From assembly GCA_027625915.1 (NCBI GenBank), contig JANTQA010000042.1, positions 3,360,001 to 3,424,000 on the forward strand: a DNA stretch of 64,000 nt, in the 5' to 3' direction. This DNA comes from Anaeramoeba flamelloides (lineage: Eukaryota > Metamonada > Anaeramoebidae). Below the pieces are notes generated by a model. That model searched no databases and was not told where the DNA came from. It saw nothing but the letters and a program-made list of their open reading frames with translations. Shown here in pieces: positions 46,791 to 57,945 of this stretch. Each line of letters begins with the position of its first letter. Within the stretch, counting starts at the first letter, position 1. The translations under genes and the position numbers were made by a program.

Positions 46791-47456
46791 AATTATTAAG
46801 ATTTTTTCGACAATTGTTGTATTTTCTTCTTAATTTTCTTCTTCTTATATTTTTTTATTGAAAAGAAAACACAACGATAACATAGATGGTTTCTTTTTGT
46901 TAAATTATCACTAAAAAGAATTGAAATTATTCTTTCTTTTTTTTTTTTTTTTATTTAACTTGTGAAGGTAACAACACCATTTTAAAAAACACATCTATCT
47001 TATATTCAACTACATTATTGGAATGTTTTTTTTATTAGTATGATTAAAAAAATTCCTTTGTTATTTTATATTTTTAAAAAAAAACAAAATAAAAAATTTT
47101 GTTTCCACTACAAACAAAAATATTCCCTTTACAATTTTTTTATGTCTTTTAGTACTTTAAAAACACTTGAAAACAATTCACAACGCTTAAAAATGAGTTC
47201 AAACATTTTTAAAGGGGAAATGTGTTGAAAAAGTCTCAAGGCTTTTGTAAAAGTCAAGATATTTTTTTTAAGGTGATTTCAAAAAAATAATTTTTCGTTA
47301 TTTTATGGCGTTAATTATTTTATCGCGATATTGTGGAATATGGTTATTTTATGATCTTCTGCTATAAAGTTTGACTAATCGAGTTTTGTTTAATATTATT
47401 ACGATTTTATTGTTAATATCATAATAATATAAACTAGATTCCAAAAATTTGGAACC

Positions 47457-47955
47457 AGTTTAAACAGTGGAAAGAACATCAGTACTTCACTTTAAATTCA
47501 ATTTGGAAAGAATTTTGATTTTACAAACTATTTCATTTTTTGTTTTTTTTTGTTTTGTTTTCATTTCCTTTTTTGCAAGTTGCGTAATCTGTTTCCTTAG
47601 ATCTGAAATTTTTTTCAATGGTTGATAGAAGGTTAGTGTTGAGTTTGTTAAATTGGAAAATAACATACTATTGGTTGATGGTATCTTAACATTTGATAGA
47701 TCAACAATTGTTAAAAAAATTTCAACAAATTTACCAATACATTTTTGGTTCCTCTCGTTTCATTATTTTAGATACACCTATTTTTATTTTTTCGTTTTTT
47801 ATTTTTTTCATTTGTTTGGATTAAAATGAATACTTCTTGAAACTTTAATACTGGGTTATTTAAATGTTTTTTTATATTAGGTTTGGAAAAATACAATAAA
47901 TTGGGTGTTGTTTTGCCTATTTTTGATTTTGGGTGTGTCCAAATTTTTGGACTGG
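47457..47955 (+). repeat. Dispersed repeat R1, copy 2, uninterrupted
   Basis: Continuous counterpart of 39237-39650 plus 40354-40440. GGGTTATTTAAATG is followed within about ten bases by TATATTAGGTTTGG, whereas the other copy has about 700 bp between these blocks. Non-coding. Confidence 0.7.
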
Positions 47956-48034
47956 GGTTTATGTCATCATCAAAACATCTATAACTTTAAACTAAAATTC
48001 AAAATTTTTAACATAGATAAAACGTACCAAACAA

Positions 48035-48495
48035 CCACAATAATACAATTTTCAGATGAATTTGGAAATTATTTTAATTTTTGGAAAATATTATTAGTTT
48101 TTGATTTTTTTTATTTTTTGTTTTCATTTCATTTTTGAATTACATATCTTATTTTCTTTGATAAAAACTTTTTTTCAACGATTGATATTAGGTTAAGGTT
48201 GAGTTGTCTAAAATAGAAGAAATTCAAATAAAAATAAGTTGGTATTCTCTAAACTTTTGATAGATCAATATTCGTAATAGAATTTTTACAAATTTACTAA
48301 TGTATTTTTTTTAACTCTCTCCAAGATTTATAATACACCAATAATTTATTAGTATTGATAATTATTTATTTTTTGTTTTATGATTATTCTAATTTATAAA
48401 AAATTGTTAACATTTCCAATTAGTGAATGGTTCTAATTTGGTATTTCTTCGAGAATTGATTAAATATGATTTTTTTTTCAAAAATTGAATTTAGT
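48035..48495 (+). repeat. Dispersed repeat family B, copy 2 (partner at 6875-7345)
   Basis: Aligns along its length with 6875-7345, sharing AATAGAATTTTTACAAATT, CAATAATTTATTAGTATTG and CCAATTAGTGAATGGTTC. Non-coding. It follows repeat R1 directly, and the two share a GTTGATGGTNTCT..ATTTGA core, so R1 and B may be branches of one family. Confidence 0.65.
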
Positions 48496-48945
48496 TGTTT
48501 CTTGAAAAATATTAAATTTGGATTTAGTTTATAATTTGTAAACCGAGAAATTATTAAAAATAATTAACCAAAATATTAATTTCTCAATTTTTATTTTTTT
48601 TAAAATAGCAATAAGTTCAACCGATTATATGTTAGACATAGAAATAAAATTTTGTTTTTATATAAAAAAAATAAAAAAAAAAAAACAAAAAATATAAATA
48701 ACAATATAAAATTAAATAAAAAAAATTTCTATTATCACATTATATGAAATTATTAACCTATCAACAATCAACGATTAACAATATAAAATTGAAAAATACA
48801 CAATAAAAAAATTTTTCATGTATTAGTGATCAATTTTACGTAATAATTTTCTAATATTTTGATAAATTGGTTTCTTAAGATTCTCTTCATTAATTTTAAA
48901 AATCTGAATTTGTTGTGTTTTTTATTTTCTTTTTTTTGCTTCAAA

Positions 48946-50709
48946 TTATGAAATTCCTCTGATATCCTTTATAAATAATTCACATTTCCTTTTATTTCCT
49001 AAATAAAGAGTATAATAAATGTTTCTTGAAAGCAAGTCCCATATTTGATTTTTTATCCTGAAATGCTTGTTTTTTTTATTATTGTGATTCTTCTGATTAT
49101 CGCCAATGCTTATATTCGTTGGTGTATTAATTAAATGGATTACAATTCGAAATTTTGAATACCAGTTGAAATTATTTACTTTTTCTAATAGTTCCTTAAA
49201 TAGGAATTCTTTTGGATTCTCAAAATTGCTACTAGTTTTTAAAAATTTACGAAATGATTGGGAATTATTGAATTCTGAAAAGTCAAATGTCTTAAATTCA
49301 GTTATTTTTCGTTTTTTTTTCATGTTGTTTGTATTTGGATTGTCACTTTCTCGTATTTTGCTGTCAGTTTGAAAATTTCCTGATCTTGTATAAATTTTTG
49401 ATCCAATTTTTTTGTTCAATTTCTTCTCTTTTTCTCTTTCCTGTTTTTTGTTTTTGTATTTATCTTTTTTATTGTTATTTTTCATTTTCTTTTTCATTTC
49501 TTTTTCCTTTTTCTTTTCCTTTTTCTTTTCTTTTTCTTTTTTTTTTTGGATTTCTTTTTCTTTTCTTTTCCTTTTTCTTTTCTTTTTCTTTTTATTCAAA
49601 AATCTTGATTGATTTTCTTTCTTTCTTTTACTCTGGTTTTCATTGGAGTAAGGGAAAATAGAGCTAACCCTGAGAAATAATTTGTTCCGTTCAACAAAAT
49701 ATGTTAATTTGTTAATTGTTTTTTTAATTGTTTTTCTATACATTTCGGCTGTTTTTGGAGAATCAAAAGCAATGCACAAATCTACACAATTTTGGGTTAA
49801 CCCACGATCAAAGTTTTTTTGGTTTTTTTTCTGATTTTTTTTGTTTCGCAAGAAACTCTTTTTTCTTTCTTCTTCTCTTTGATTAAATTTTTTTTTTTCT
49901 TCAATTGTTTGAGAGATCTCTTCTTCATTGGAAACATTGTCAGATTTCATTTTTTTTTCTTGGAATTCCCTCGGATCAAGAATTGAAAAATCAAAATTTA
50001 AATTTGTTGGATAATATCCGATCGATTTTAATTTTTTTTTTTTTTTTGATTTTGATAGTTTTCTGACAGATTCTAGGTGTTGGTACTTTTCCTCTAATGA
50101 TATTAGATTTTTTTTTTTAATTTTTTTGTACAACTCTCTTGTCTGTTTTTTTAGTTTTTTTTTATAGTTTTTTTTAAGTTTTTTTTTTACCTTCTCATGA
50201 CTTAATTTTTTAATTCCTTTTTTTGTTTTTTCTCTCTCTTTGATATATTTGGCATAGCTTTCGAGATCTACCCTCTTGTCACATTTCGATTTTTTTGGTT
50301 CTTTGACACTCTGATCCTTGTTTTTCTTGTTTTTATTTTGTTTCTTTTGTTTCTTTTGTTTCTTCTCTCCCTTAGAATTCTTTGATTTTTCTTTTTCATT
50401 TTTTGATATGTGTTGTTTTTTGTTTTCATTATATCGTATGGCAATATTGTGATCCAATTCCGTAAGTTGGCATGAAGAACTCTCAGAAGATTCTTTTGTT
50501 TTAAAAAAACTCGTTTGTTTTTCCTGTTTTCTTCCAGCAAGTCGATTTTTATTTAATTGTTTTTGTTTTTGTTTTTTGTTTTGTTCACAGCCCTCTGAAT
50601 CAGTTTCAAGAGAACTTTCATAAGTATTGTTAATTGGAGACGTACTTGAAGTAGTTTCGATCTCGGAACTTGAGGTTGAAATGGTTGAGGAACTAGATAC
50701 GCTGCTCAT
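48946..50709 (-). CDS. Lys-rich protein with a split, degenerate VWA-like domain
   Basis: From ATG 50709 (MSSVSSSSTI) the product is 587 residues. Residues 1-300 are Ser-rich, then strongly Lys-rich and coiled. Residues about 305-345 (VDLCIAFDSPKTAEMYRKTIKK) resemble the first strand and helix of the von Willebrand A domains found with alpha-kinases, normally D-x-T-G-S. Residues about 480-540 (SEFNNSQSFRKFLK, then NWYSKFRIVIHLINTPTN) resemble their later part (NWRS..R..IHIADAPCHG). A Lys/Glu-rich insertion of about 100 residues separates them. The metal-binding DxTGS motif is not preserved, so metal-dependent binding is doubtful. The reading frame stays open upstream to 50853, where an acceptor could link it to a short exon at 50942-51037; the true start may lie there. 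VWA assignment is tentative. Confidence 0.6.
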   Translation of the reverse strand: MSSVSSSSTISTSSSEIETTSSTSPINNTYESSLETDSEGCEQNKKQKQKQLNKNRLAGRKQEKQTSFFKTKESSESSSCQLTELDHNIAIRYNENKKQHISKNEKEKSKNSKGEKKQKKQKKQNKNKKNKDQSVKEPKKSKCDKRVDLESYAKYIKEREKTKKGIKKLSHEKVKKKLKKNYKKKLKKQTRELYKKIKKKNLISLEEKYQHLESVRKLSKSKKKKKLKSIGYYPTNLNFDFSILDPREFQEKKMKSDNVSNEEEISQTIEEKKKFNQREEERKKSFLRNKKNQKKNQKNFDRGLTQNCVDLCIAFDSPKTAEMYRKTIKKTINKLTYFVERNKLFLRVSSIFPYSNENQSKRKKENQSRFLNKKKKKRKRKRKEKEIQKKKEKEKKKEKKKEKEMKKKMKNNNKKDKYKNKKQEREKEKKLNKKIGSKIYTRSGNFQTDSKIRESDNPNTNNMKKKRKITEFKTFDFSEFNNSQSFRKFLKTSSNFENPKEFLFKELLEKVNNFNWYSKFRIVIHLINTPTNISIGDNQKNHNNKKNKHFRIKNQIWDLLSRNIYYTLYLGNKRKCELFIKDIRGIS

Positions 50710-50941
50710 AGATTTGTGTTGTGGTTTTTTTTTTTTCCAAAGGATGATTCGAATATGCAAATTATTAAGTTTAGAATAAAAATCAGATGCAGTCGTATTA
50801 ATCAAGGAAAACGAAATTAATAAAATACTCGCCCAAACCAATAAAAACAAATCCTGGCTTTTATTGTGAATATGTTGTTTGAATGAAGTTTTTTTTTATT
50901 ATTCAAAAAAAGAGTCGAAAAAAAAATGTTTTTTTTTTTAC

Positions 50942-51037
50942 TGGATTCAGATCTATTTTCTTTGATGAAGTGAGTTGCCATTTTGGTGAGATAATAGAGT
51001 TCTTCAAGGAGCTTTGTGAAGAAATTCTTTTTGATTT
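50942..51037 (-). CDS. Possible upstream coding exon of the VWA-like protein gene
   Basis: On the minus strand 96 bp lie between an AG at 51038-51039 and a donor GTAAAA at 50941. They encode a Ser/Lys-rich peptide (SSLKNSIISPKWQLTSSKK) in the style of the downstream protein. Joining to the acceptor at 50854-50855 keeps phase 0 and enters the open frame that runs into the 587-residue protein. No ATG was found for it, so another exon would be needed. The intron would be 88 bp. Confidence 0.35.
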
Positions 51038-52414
51038 CTTTTTTTGTAAAGTGAATTATTATAATTTCGAGAAGAAAAGATTTTTAATTCATGAATAACA
51101 CTTATTTTAAATTGCTATCTTTCTCAAATTTTTTCTAAACAAAATAGAAAAATTCGAAATACCCACCTCATTTTTTTAAAAACAAAATTAAATTCTAATT
51201 TGAACTCTCAAACATAGATTCAAAATTTCATTTTGATCTAAATGAAATTTTCTCATTGTTAGAAAAGAAATTAAACCAAATTTTCATTCAACTTTTCGAA
51301 AAACGGTTTTAAGAGATCCAAAGTCAAATTTAAAATCTTTAATTTGGCAAATCAGTTTTGCTCTGATTTTTTCTTTCAGAATTGAGTATTTTGATGATTT
51401 CAAGGAATCTTGGTATTTTTTTTTTTCTTCTTTTTTTTAGGGACAGTTGAAAGAAAATTTTAATCTTTTTATTTTTCAATTCAAGTACTATTGGTTTTTT
51501 TTATTTGGGATTGTTTTTTAAAAAAGTAATTAACAAAATTGTAAGGTAATTAGAAAAAAGAATTCAAAAATAGCTTTTAAAAGTATTAATTTCATGAATT
51601 TTCTTCTTTTTCAAAATAAGAGTAATAAAACTTTTTGAAACAGAGAGTTCCTGACAATTTTTTATTTTATTTCTGTTTTTCATCTTTCGACTTGATTTTT
51701 TTTCTCCTTTTCTTCAGGTGAGGTCACCAATAACTCTTATTAATTTTTTTCATAAGGTAAAAGAGTGATTACTAATAATTGGAAAATAAAATGATAAATA
51801 TTTATAATGAACTTTCTCAAGATAAAACAAGAAAAAAAAACCAATAAGATTCCTATAAATCACCAACAGACCCATCACTGGAAGTTAATAATAAGAATAC
51901 AGCTGATTTATGAAATTAAAGATTTTTAATTTGACATTGGTTCTCTTAAAACAATTTTTGAGAAGTTGAAAAAAAATTTTGTTCAAGTTTTCTTTCGACA
52001 AAGATTATTTCCACAAAGACAGAATTAAACGAGATAAACAACACACTTATCAACTTTTTGGGAAATGAGTTATCATTTTTTTAAAGAAGTTCCTTTTTTT
52101 CAATTAAATTTCTGTCAAAGATTTCATCCTTTTTTGTTTGAATTTTCAATCAATTAGAAAAATAAACATTTGCAAATTTTTTTAATTAAAAGAAATCTCA
52201 CTTTTAGTAATTTCTCTGAGTTTGACTGAACAAATAGCATTGAAACTTTGTTCTTATTTTAAAAATACATGGAAAATAAATAAAATAATACAACTCTGAA
52301 GATCTTAAAAATTGATCATTTATTTTATTCTTTGGTGATCAAAAAAAAGTGCCTAACTTCTATAACACGTGTTTCAAAATAGAATCAGTCGTTTTTTTTT
52401 CTTCTTTTTCCAAG

Positions 52415-52600
52415 GCAACATCCAATTCAATTCCTCTGAGTATACCTACGTTCAAATCTATTTTAAAAGTAAACCCCTTGATATTTTGAGTAAAATTTAA
52501 ATTAGGAATTAGTTTAAATTTTTTTGTAATTTTCTCAGTTTTTTAATGAACTTTTATGTTTTTTTGATGAGAAAATGATTTCTAAATATTACTCTATTCT
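52415..52600 (+). repeat. Dispersed repeat (partner at 41040-41230)
   Basis: Contains CATCCAATTCAATTCC, GTAAAATTTAAATTAGGAATT and TTAATGAACTTTTATG in the same order as 41040-41230. Diverged and non-coding. Confidence 0.45.
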
Positions 52601-53394
52601 TTAAGAAATATTATCCAATTTGATCCTTTATTTTTTGAATTTCTTTTCAAAATAATAAGACTTTAAGAAACCAACAACATATTTAATTCGGGTTTATTAA
52701 CAGTTTCTTTGACTGACTGAGATATAGATCTTACATAACAAAAAAACATGCTTTTTATTTTGAAACACAAATTAAACTTTTTTGCACACTTTTTTTTAAC
52801 AATCGTAAAAATAATTTTTTTAAATTTCTCCAAAATTTAAAAGATTAGGGAAAAAAATTTTCAAGTACTAAGTTTATAAACAATGAACTATTGGAATTAC
52901 AATCAGTTATTTGATAATATTATATATTTTTTTATTATTCGAATTATTTTTTTGAATTAGTTTTATTTGTTAGAAAATATTAAAAAAATTTTGAAAAATA
53001 ATCTTAAAATCTATAGATATTTTTAATCCCAGGTTTATTAATAATCCACTAAATGAATTATAATTGATTTATTTCTTATTAATTATGAATAATCAAATTA
53101 AAAAGTATTTCTTTAAGGTATGAGTTGAATTTTCCAGGTTTTAAAAAAAATTTTTGTGATAAAATTGATTCCAATGGTTTGATTGTTTTTCTTGTATTCA
53201 TTTTGTTCAATAAAATGAAAAAATTAATTTGAACTGTTATTTGAATCTAATAATTATTTTTTTTCAAATTTAAAATAATTATTAGAATTTTTATTCTAAA
53301 TAAAGTAGATGTTTTATATTAGGTAATTTTAAAATTAGTGGTTTTATTTTCAAAGCGTGTTTTGGTACACTTCTTTGTCAAATAATATGATTTC

Positions 53395-53560
53395 TTTCTT
53401 CTTTAAGGGGCTAATCTCTACTAAATTTTTTTACCTAAATTTCATTGAGATAGATAAATTTTTATGCCAATTACTTAGATTTGAAAACCAATTTATTTCC
53501 AATATTATAGATATTTCTAGAGAAGGAATCCTTATTTAGAAATTGTTCAAAAAAAAAAAT
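53395..53560 (+). repeat. Dispersed repeat (partner at 38095-38250)
   Basis: Contains GGGGCTAATCTCTACTAAAT and GCCAATTACTTAGATTTGAA, matching 38095-38250. Non-coding. Confidence 0.55.
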
Positions 53561-54125
53561 ACTATTAACTAGCCTATTAAAGAAAATATTTATTTTGAAA
53601 ATAGTTTCCGTGATATGTCAAATTTTGAACTTTTCCAAAAATGAGAAAAATGGAACAAACTTAGAAAAACAATAATCCATTTTAGGAAAACGATATTAAT
53701 AGTAAGTTTGGTATTTATGTAATTAGATTTTTATTTCTTTTTATATTCCAAGATGTGGTATTTTTTTTTTTTTTTTTTGAATTTTCTATTCAATTTGCTG
53801 GAAGATTTTTTTGATTTATTTAAAAAGATCATGTGGAAAAAAAAAGATCTTTGAAAAGACCAATGATCACTACGAAAATTGAAAATATGAAAATTTCTTT
53901 TAAAATGAATTTAATTATTAGCAAAAAATCTTCTTGTTAACTTTTTTACAGTCTAAGTCCACGAATAAAAATACTCATAATAGTCATTTCACCAATTTCA
54001 ATTCTTCTTTTTTTCTGTGTTGATTTTATATTCGATTAATTTTTAAATATATGATTTTCTTTGTTTTATAATAATTAAAAAGTTAATTATTAAAATTATT
54101 TAATAATTCAGTTTCACCGATCACC

Positions 54126-54128
<3 letters not shown>

Positions 54129-54184
<56 letters not shown>
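54129..54184. repeat. Compound microsatellite (AC)n(AT)n
   Basis: About 18 AC units followed by about 10 AT units, uninterrupted. Z-DNA and cruciform forming potential is expected from the sequence; no gene overlap. Confidence 0.95.
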
Positions 54185-54725
54185 TTCAAATTATTATTTC
54201 AGACAAGTCATAATATTTGAAATATATTCCAGAATAAATTTTATTGAGGTTTGATTTTATTTCAATTTTTTAAAAAATTTTCAAAAAATTGTTTTTTGAA
54301 ATCTAGTATTGGAGAAGGAGAAGGAGGAATAGTATTTTAATAAAATTGATCTAAATTCCCAAAAGTAAAACAATAAAAAAAACTTCCAATATCTTCAAAA
54401 ATATAAACCAAACAAATTTTTATCTGCTTCTAATTAATTAACTCCAATGAAATTCACGAAAAATAAAATATTTTTAAAATTAATTTTTTTTTTTCTTAGT
54501 TTTTATGGTGAATTTAAAAATGTTGGAAAATTCTTCAATTTTGATGATTATTCAAAATTGACAATCGATTCAAAATTCCAGCAAATCTTAAATAATTTGT
54601 GAAACGTAAACCATTAATGAAAATTTATAAAGTTTTTTTTTAACTTTTTTGTGAAAATTTAAAATTAATTGAATATATATCTATCTATATATATATATCT
54701 ATATATAGTGATTAGTCGTAAAGTT

Positions 54726-57700
54726 TTAATCAATTCCATCATATTCTGATTTAATAAGATCACACTTTTCTGTAGTCCAAGGATGCTCAAGAGCCTCGAC
54801 TGCAGAAAGTCTTGATGATATTTCAACTTGGATTAATCGTCTAATTAAATTTTTAGCTGCATTTGAAACATCATCAAATTCAGGTGAGGGGAAATCAAAA
54901 GTACCCGTTGAAATTTGTTTCTTTAAGCTCATATCCTCTCTGTCTTCCTTTTTTATTTATCAATATTTATTACATATTTATGGATATATTAAATATATGT
55001 GGATAAGTATCTTGGTTAATTGATGATAAAATAATCACATACATGAAAAAATAAATATTAAATACTTACACTAAAAGGCATCAGTCCACTCAACCTAAAA
55101 TTAAATAAATATATAGAAATGAATTATTATAAAAACCGAAAATTAATAATAAAAATAAAATAAAATTAAAAAAAAATGTTGAAATAAAAATAATAAAATA
55201 AAGAAAAAAAAAAAAAATAGAATTTAAAGTTAATTACATAATATAAAGAACAATACCAGCTGACCAAAGATCACATTCTTCATTATATCCTTGACTTGTT
55301 TTAAAAATTTCAGGTGCAAGATAATTTGACGTGCCTACTACAGTTAGCATTTTATTCTCTTCAGAAAAGGTTCTAGAGAATCCAAAATCAGCTAATTTGA
55401 TCTTAGTATCTGAATATTCCTCCATTAATAAAATATTCTCGGGTTTAATATCACGGTGTGCAATTTTATTGGAATGCAAATAATCAAGAGCATTTAAAAT
55501 TTGGATAAATACGATTCTTGCTTCATCTTCTGGGTAACAGCCTTTATCAATAATTCTATAAAACAATTCCCCACCTTCAGCATATTCGAGTACTAAAAAA
55601 AGAAATTCCTCAGTTAAAATACTTCTTTCCAGTTTGATGATATTAGGATGGTCTAATCTTATTAATACATTCACTTCATCAACTAATTTGTTTCTCATCG
55701 AATTTTTTGATTCTACTTGTTTGTCAACTTTTTTTGTATTTATAATTTTTATTGCATATTTTTTATTTGTTTTTCGATCACGTGCAAGATACACATCTGC
55801 ATATTTCCCCCTTTAAATTTTTGGAGTCATATTATAAAAAAATGTTTTTTTAAATAATTTAGTAAATTTGTTGATGAATTATTTGGTTGTATTAGTTATT
55901 TATTTAGTTTATTGGTTAATTGATCGATTTAATGTTATTTTTAAATTTGAATTTTATCAATTATGCAAAAAAACAACAAAATAAAGCAAGATAAAAGAAA
56001 TCAAAATAATTACCTTCCAAGTATTTTTTTAAATGAATAGTCTTGAGAAACAGACAACTATTAGAAATAAAATAAGTTATAAAGAATAGATTAAATATTA
56101 AAATTTTGGTGTTTTTTTTTTTTTTTTTTTGAATTTTGCTCTATGTTGAAAACCCAAAAATTTGAAAAAAATCTTTGTGAAAATTGAATTTGTCAATCTA
56201 AATTAATCTAAATATTAGAAAATAATTTTTAATCTAATTTCTCTTATTCAATAATGTTGTTTATTTTATGTCTAGATTTTAAAAAGTCAAATATTTCGAA
56301 AAATATAATTAATAAAAAAAATAAATAAATTAAATTTGTAATCCGACTCGGGCTGATTCAAAAAAAATTAAATCTTAAATTTAAGTTTTTCAAAATCTGA
56401 ATCAATATTTGTGATTTTCGTATCCCTAATGGGTAATAAACTTATTTTTGAGTCTTTAATAAAATTCCTAAATAAAAATTTAGGAATTTGGGCAAATAAA
56501 GGGGACTTAATAACTCCCCCCTTAAATAATAAAAAAAAATATTTGCGATTTTCATAAAAAATCTTTTCCATTTTTTGAAAGCAACAAAAATCAAAATTAA
56601 ATACCACCACTTACAGTAATAGTGACTTAACTTTCATTGTAATCTATGGAGGTTACAGTTTCCTTTTAGTTGAAAAACATTTGAAAAAAAAAAAAGTAAA
56701 AACAGAATAGAAAAAAATGGAGAAAAAAAATATTACTTCACCATAAGAATTTGGAATTACTTGAAAGTCTTTAAAAAATAATACAACAGCTATTTTGTTT
56801 TCATTTTTAATAAATATAGAAGAGCAAAATGGTGAGGTTGTTTTTAATAATAAGGTGTATTTTAGGTTTGTAATTTTCTTGTTTAAAAAAAGAAGAAGAG
56901 TGGGATCAAAATTATACGTGGCTTGATTTGGCCTTGTTTTCGAATAGAAACAAAAGTAATTTCGTCAGAATAATAAAGTGGTTGTACATTTCCTTTTCCA
57001 ATTAACTAATTGGATATAGTATAGTGTTGTTTTGTGAAAGAAAAATTTTCAGTAAATTGTGGATAATGAAATGATTGGTTTTTACATTTGATTGTTATTG
57101 AGTTAAAAATTGGAGAATTAAGCCGTGAGTTCGTTCAGATGAAATTTGTTGTGGAATAAAAGAAAAAAGAAGAGGGACAAATTAAGGAGATTAATGGTTG
57201 GAAAAAAAAGAAAAATAGAATAAAAGAAGAAAAAACATTTACGATTCCGTTGACAAAAGTTCCGTTACTTGAAGTGTCTTTAATTAATACAGGATATATT
57301 TTACCTTCATCAGGATCTTCGTTTTCTGGTATTTCTCTCCAAATAACACAGTGATTATTCGAAACACTTGTATGGTTCACAATAATTGAACAAGAAGAGT
57401 CTCTTCCAATCGTAACTTTTTTTTGAGAGCCATGAACCAATTTTTGAATTACAAAAAAAGGAGTTATTAATAAAGAACGGTTTAAGTGGGTTTTTAATAA
57501 AAAAAAAAAACAATTAATTAGCTTTTGAAATTTTGTTGAGATAGGAGAACTTTTTCTTTTTTTTTTCTTTAAAAAAATTTAGAAACAATAAAAAGAAAGG
57601 TAATTTTTTTTTGAAAACTAATGAATTGGATCCATTTAAACAAATCTTAAGATCAAAGTGTGGTGGCCACAATTTATACAAGAAAAACAATTCAACCAAT

Positions 57701-57945
57701 TGCAATTTTTTGATGGAGTTTGGTCTTTTTCCTTCGATGAAGGAAACCAAGAATTCTTTTTTTCAGCAAACAAAGAAAAGAAATTTAGGCTTACTGGTGT
57801 TATCAATTAAATCAAGTGACACAATATCTTCAAGTGGTGAAGTTAAAGTTCCCCAGGGTTGATCTTCATATTCTGATTCAGTCCCACTCTCAGACTCTAT
57901 TTCAATTTCTTCTTTTTCTATTGTTAAATTTTGGGAATTGTTCAT
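54726..57945 (-). CDS. CHEK2: CHK2/Rad53-type FHA checkpoint kinase (eight exons)
   Basis: Ser/Thr kinase of the DNA-damage checkpoint: FHA domain binds phospho-Thr, kinase domain acts on cell-cycle targets, nucleus. Exons (minus): 57945-57795, 57415-57243, 57005-56918, 56789-56761, 56057-56014, 55810-55238, 55094-55070, 54947-54726. All phases agree and give 434 residues. PWGTL (30-34) precedes the FHA as in human CHK2 (PWGRL). FHA residues are GRD 54-56, SNNH 69-72, NGT 101-103 and VNG 105-107, closing with VVLFF. The kinase has loop GRGKYADV (161-168), Lys183, alpha-C Glu207, HRD 280-282, DFG 303-305 and APE 327-329; the C-lobe ends EALEHPW. Two exons are tiny (29 and 25 bp). The long acidic N-terminus holds only one Ser-Gln and no SQ/TQ cluster, and the C-terminal tail is short. 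A SINE fragment lies in intron 4. Family call is firm; small exons rest on phase and alignment. Confidence 0.9.
56420..56537 (+). mobile_element. 5'-truncated SINE copy with imperfect 16-bp target duplication
   Basis: About 118 bp inside intron 4 of the CHK2-type gene, opposite to its transcription. The 3' domain (ATTTAGGAATTTGGGCAAAT, then a GGGGACTT..CTCCCCCCTTAAAT block and A-tail) matches the SINEs at 46417-46790 and 13440-13677. Flanks AATATTTGTGATTTTC (56404-56419) and AATATTTGCGATTTTC (56538-56553) differ at one base. The tRNA-like head is absent. Confidence 0.8.

Larger units (their letters stand above)
46087..47437. mobile_element. TCGCGA-type TIR element, copy 2, left-truncated and carrying a SINE
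   Basis: Aligns with 14320-15235 in the same order: TTTTAGATCAACAAC, GTGTTCTAAATTG, ACTTTTCAAAAGCTTTCACA, AAGGTAACAACACCATTTTA and GTCTCAAGGCTTTTGTAAAA. The left end with its GAGGTTTTGATGATA terminus is missing; the sequence starts directly at the right TA of the MITE at 45888-46084. The right terminus is decayed, with only one TATCGCGATA motif left (about 47320). A SINE interrupts the middle. This copy is older than the one at 13997-15247. Confidence 0.75.
45327..48945. other. Intergenic 3.6 kb almost filled with repeats
   Basis: Between the two unknown-function genes lie, in order, a CAGTCAAAG fragment (45669-45770), a CAGTCAGTTCCAC MITE (45888-46084), a truncated TCGCGA-type TIR element carrying a SINE (46087-47437), repeat R1 (47457-47955) and repeat B (48035-48495). 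The rest is AT-rich flank of the gene ends. Confidence 0.7.
51038..54725. other. Intergenic 3.7 kb, AT-rich
   Basis: No supported gene between two minus-strand genes. It contains dispersed repeats at 52415-52600 and 53395-53560 and an AC/AT microsatellite at 54129-54184. The CHK2-type gene 3' end lies at its right border, next to a TATC/TA-rich stretch (54675-54708). Confidence 0.6.

Noticed and set aside
57440-57520. Longer FHA exon starting upstream of 57415, from the open frame there.
   Set aside because: No AG lies between 57521 and that frame. The acceptor at 57416-57417 gives DNTITIGRD, which matches the family length exactly.
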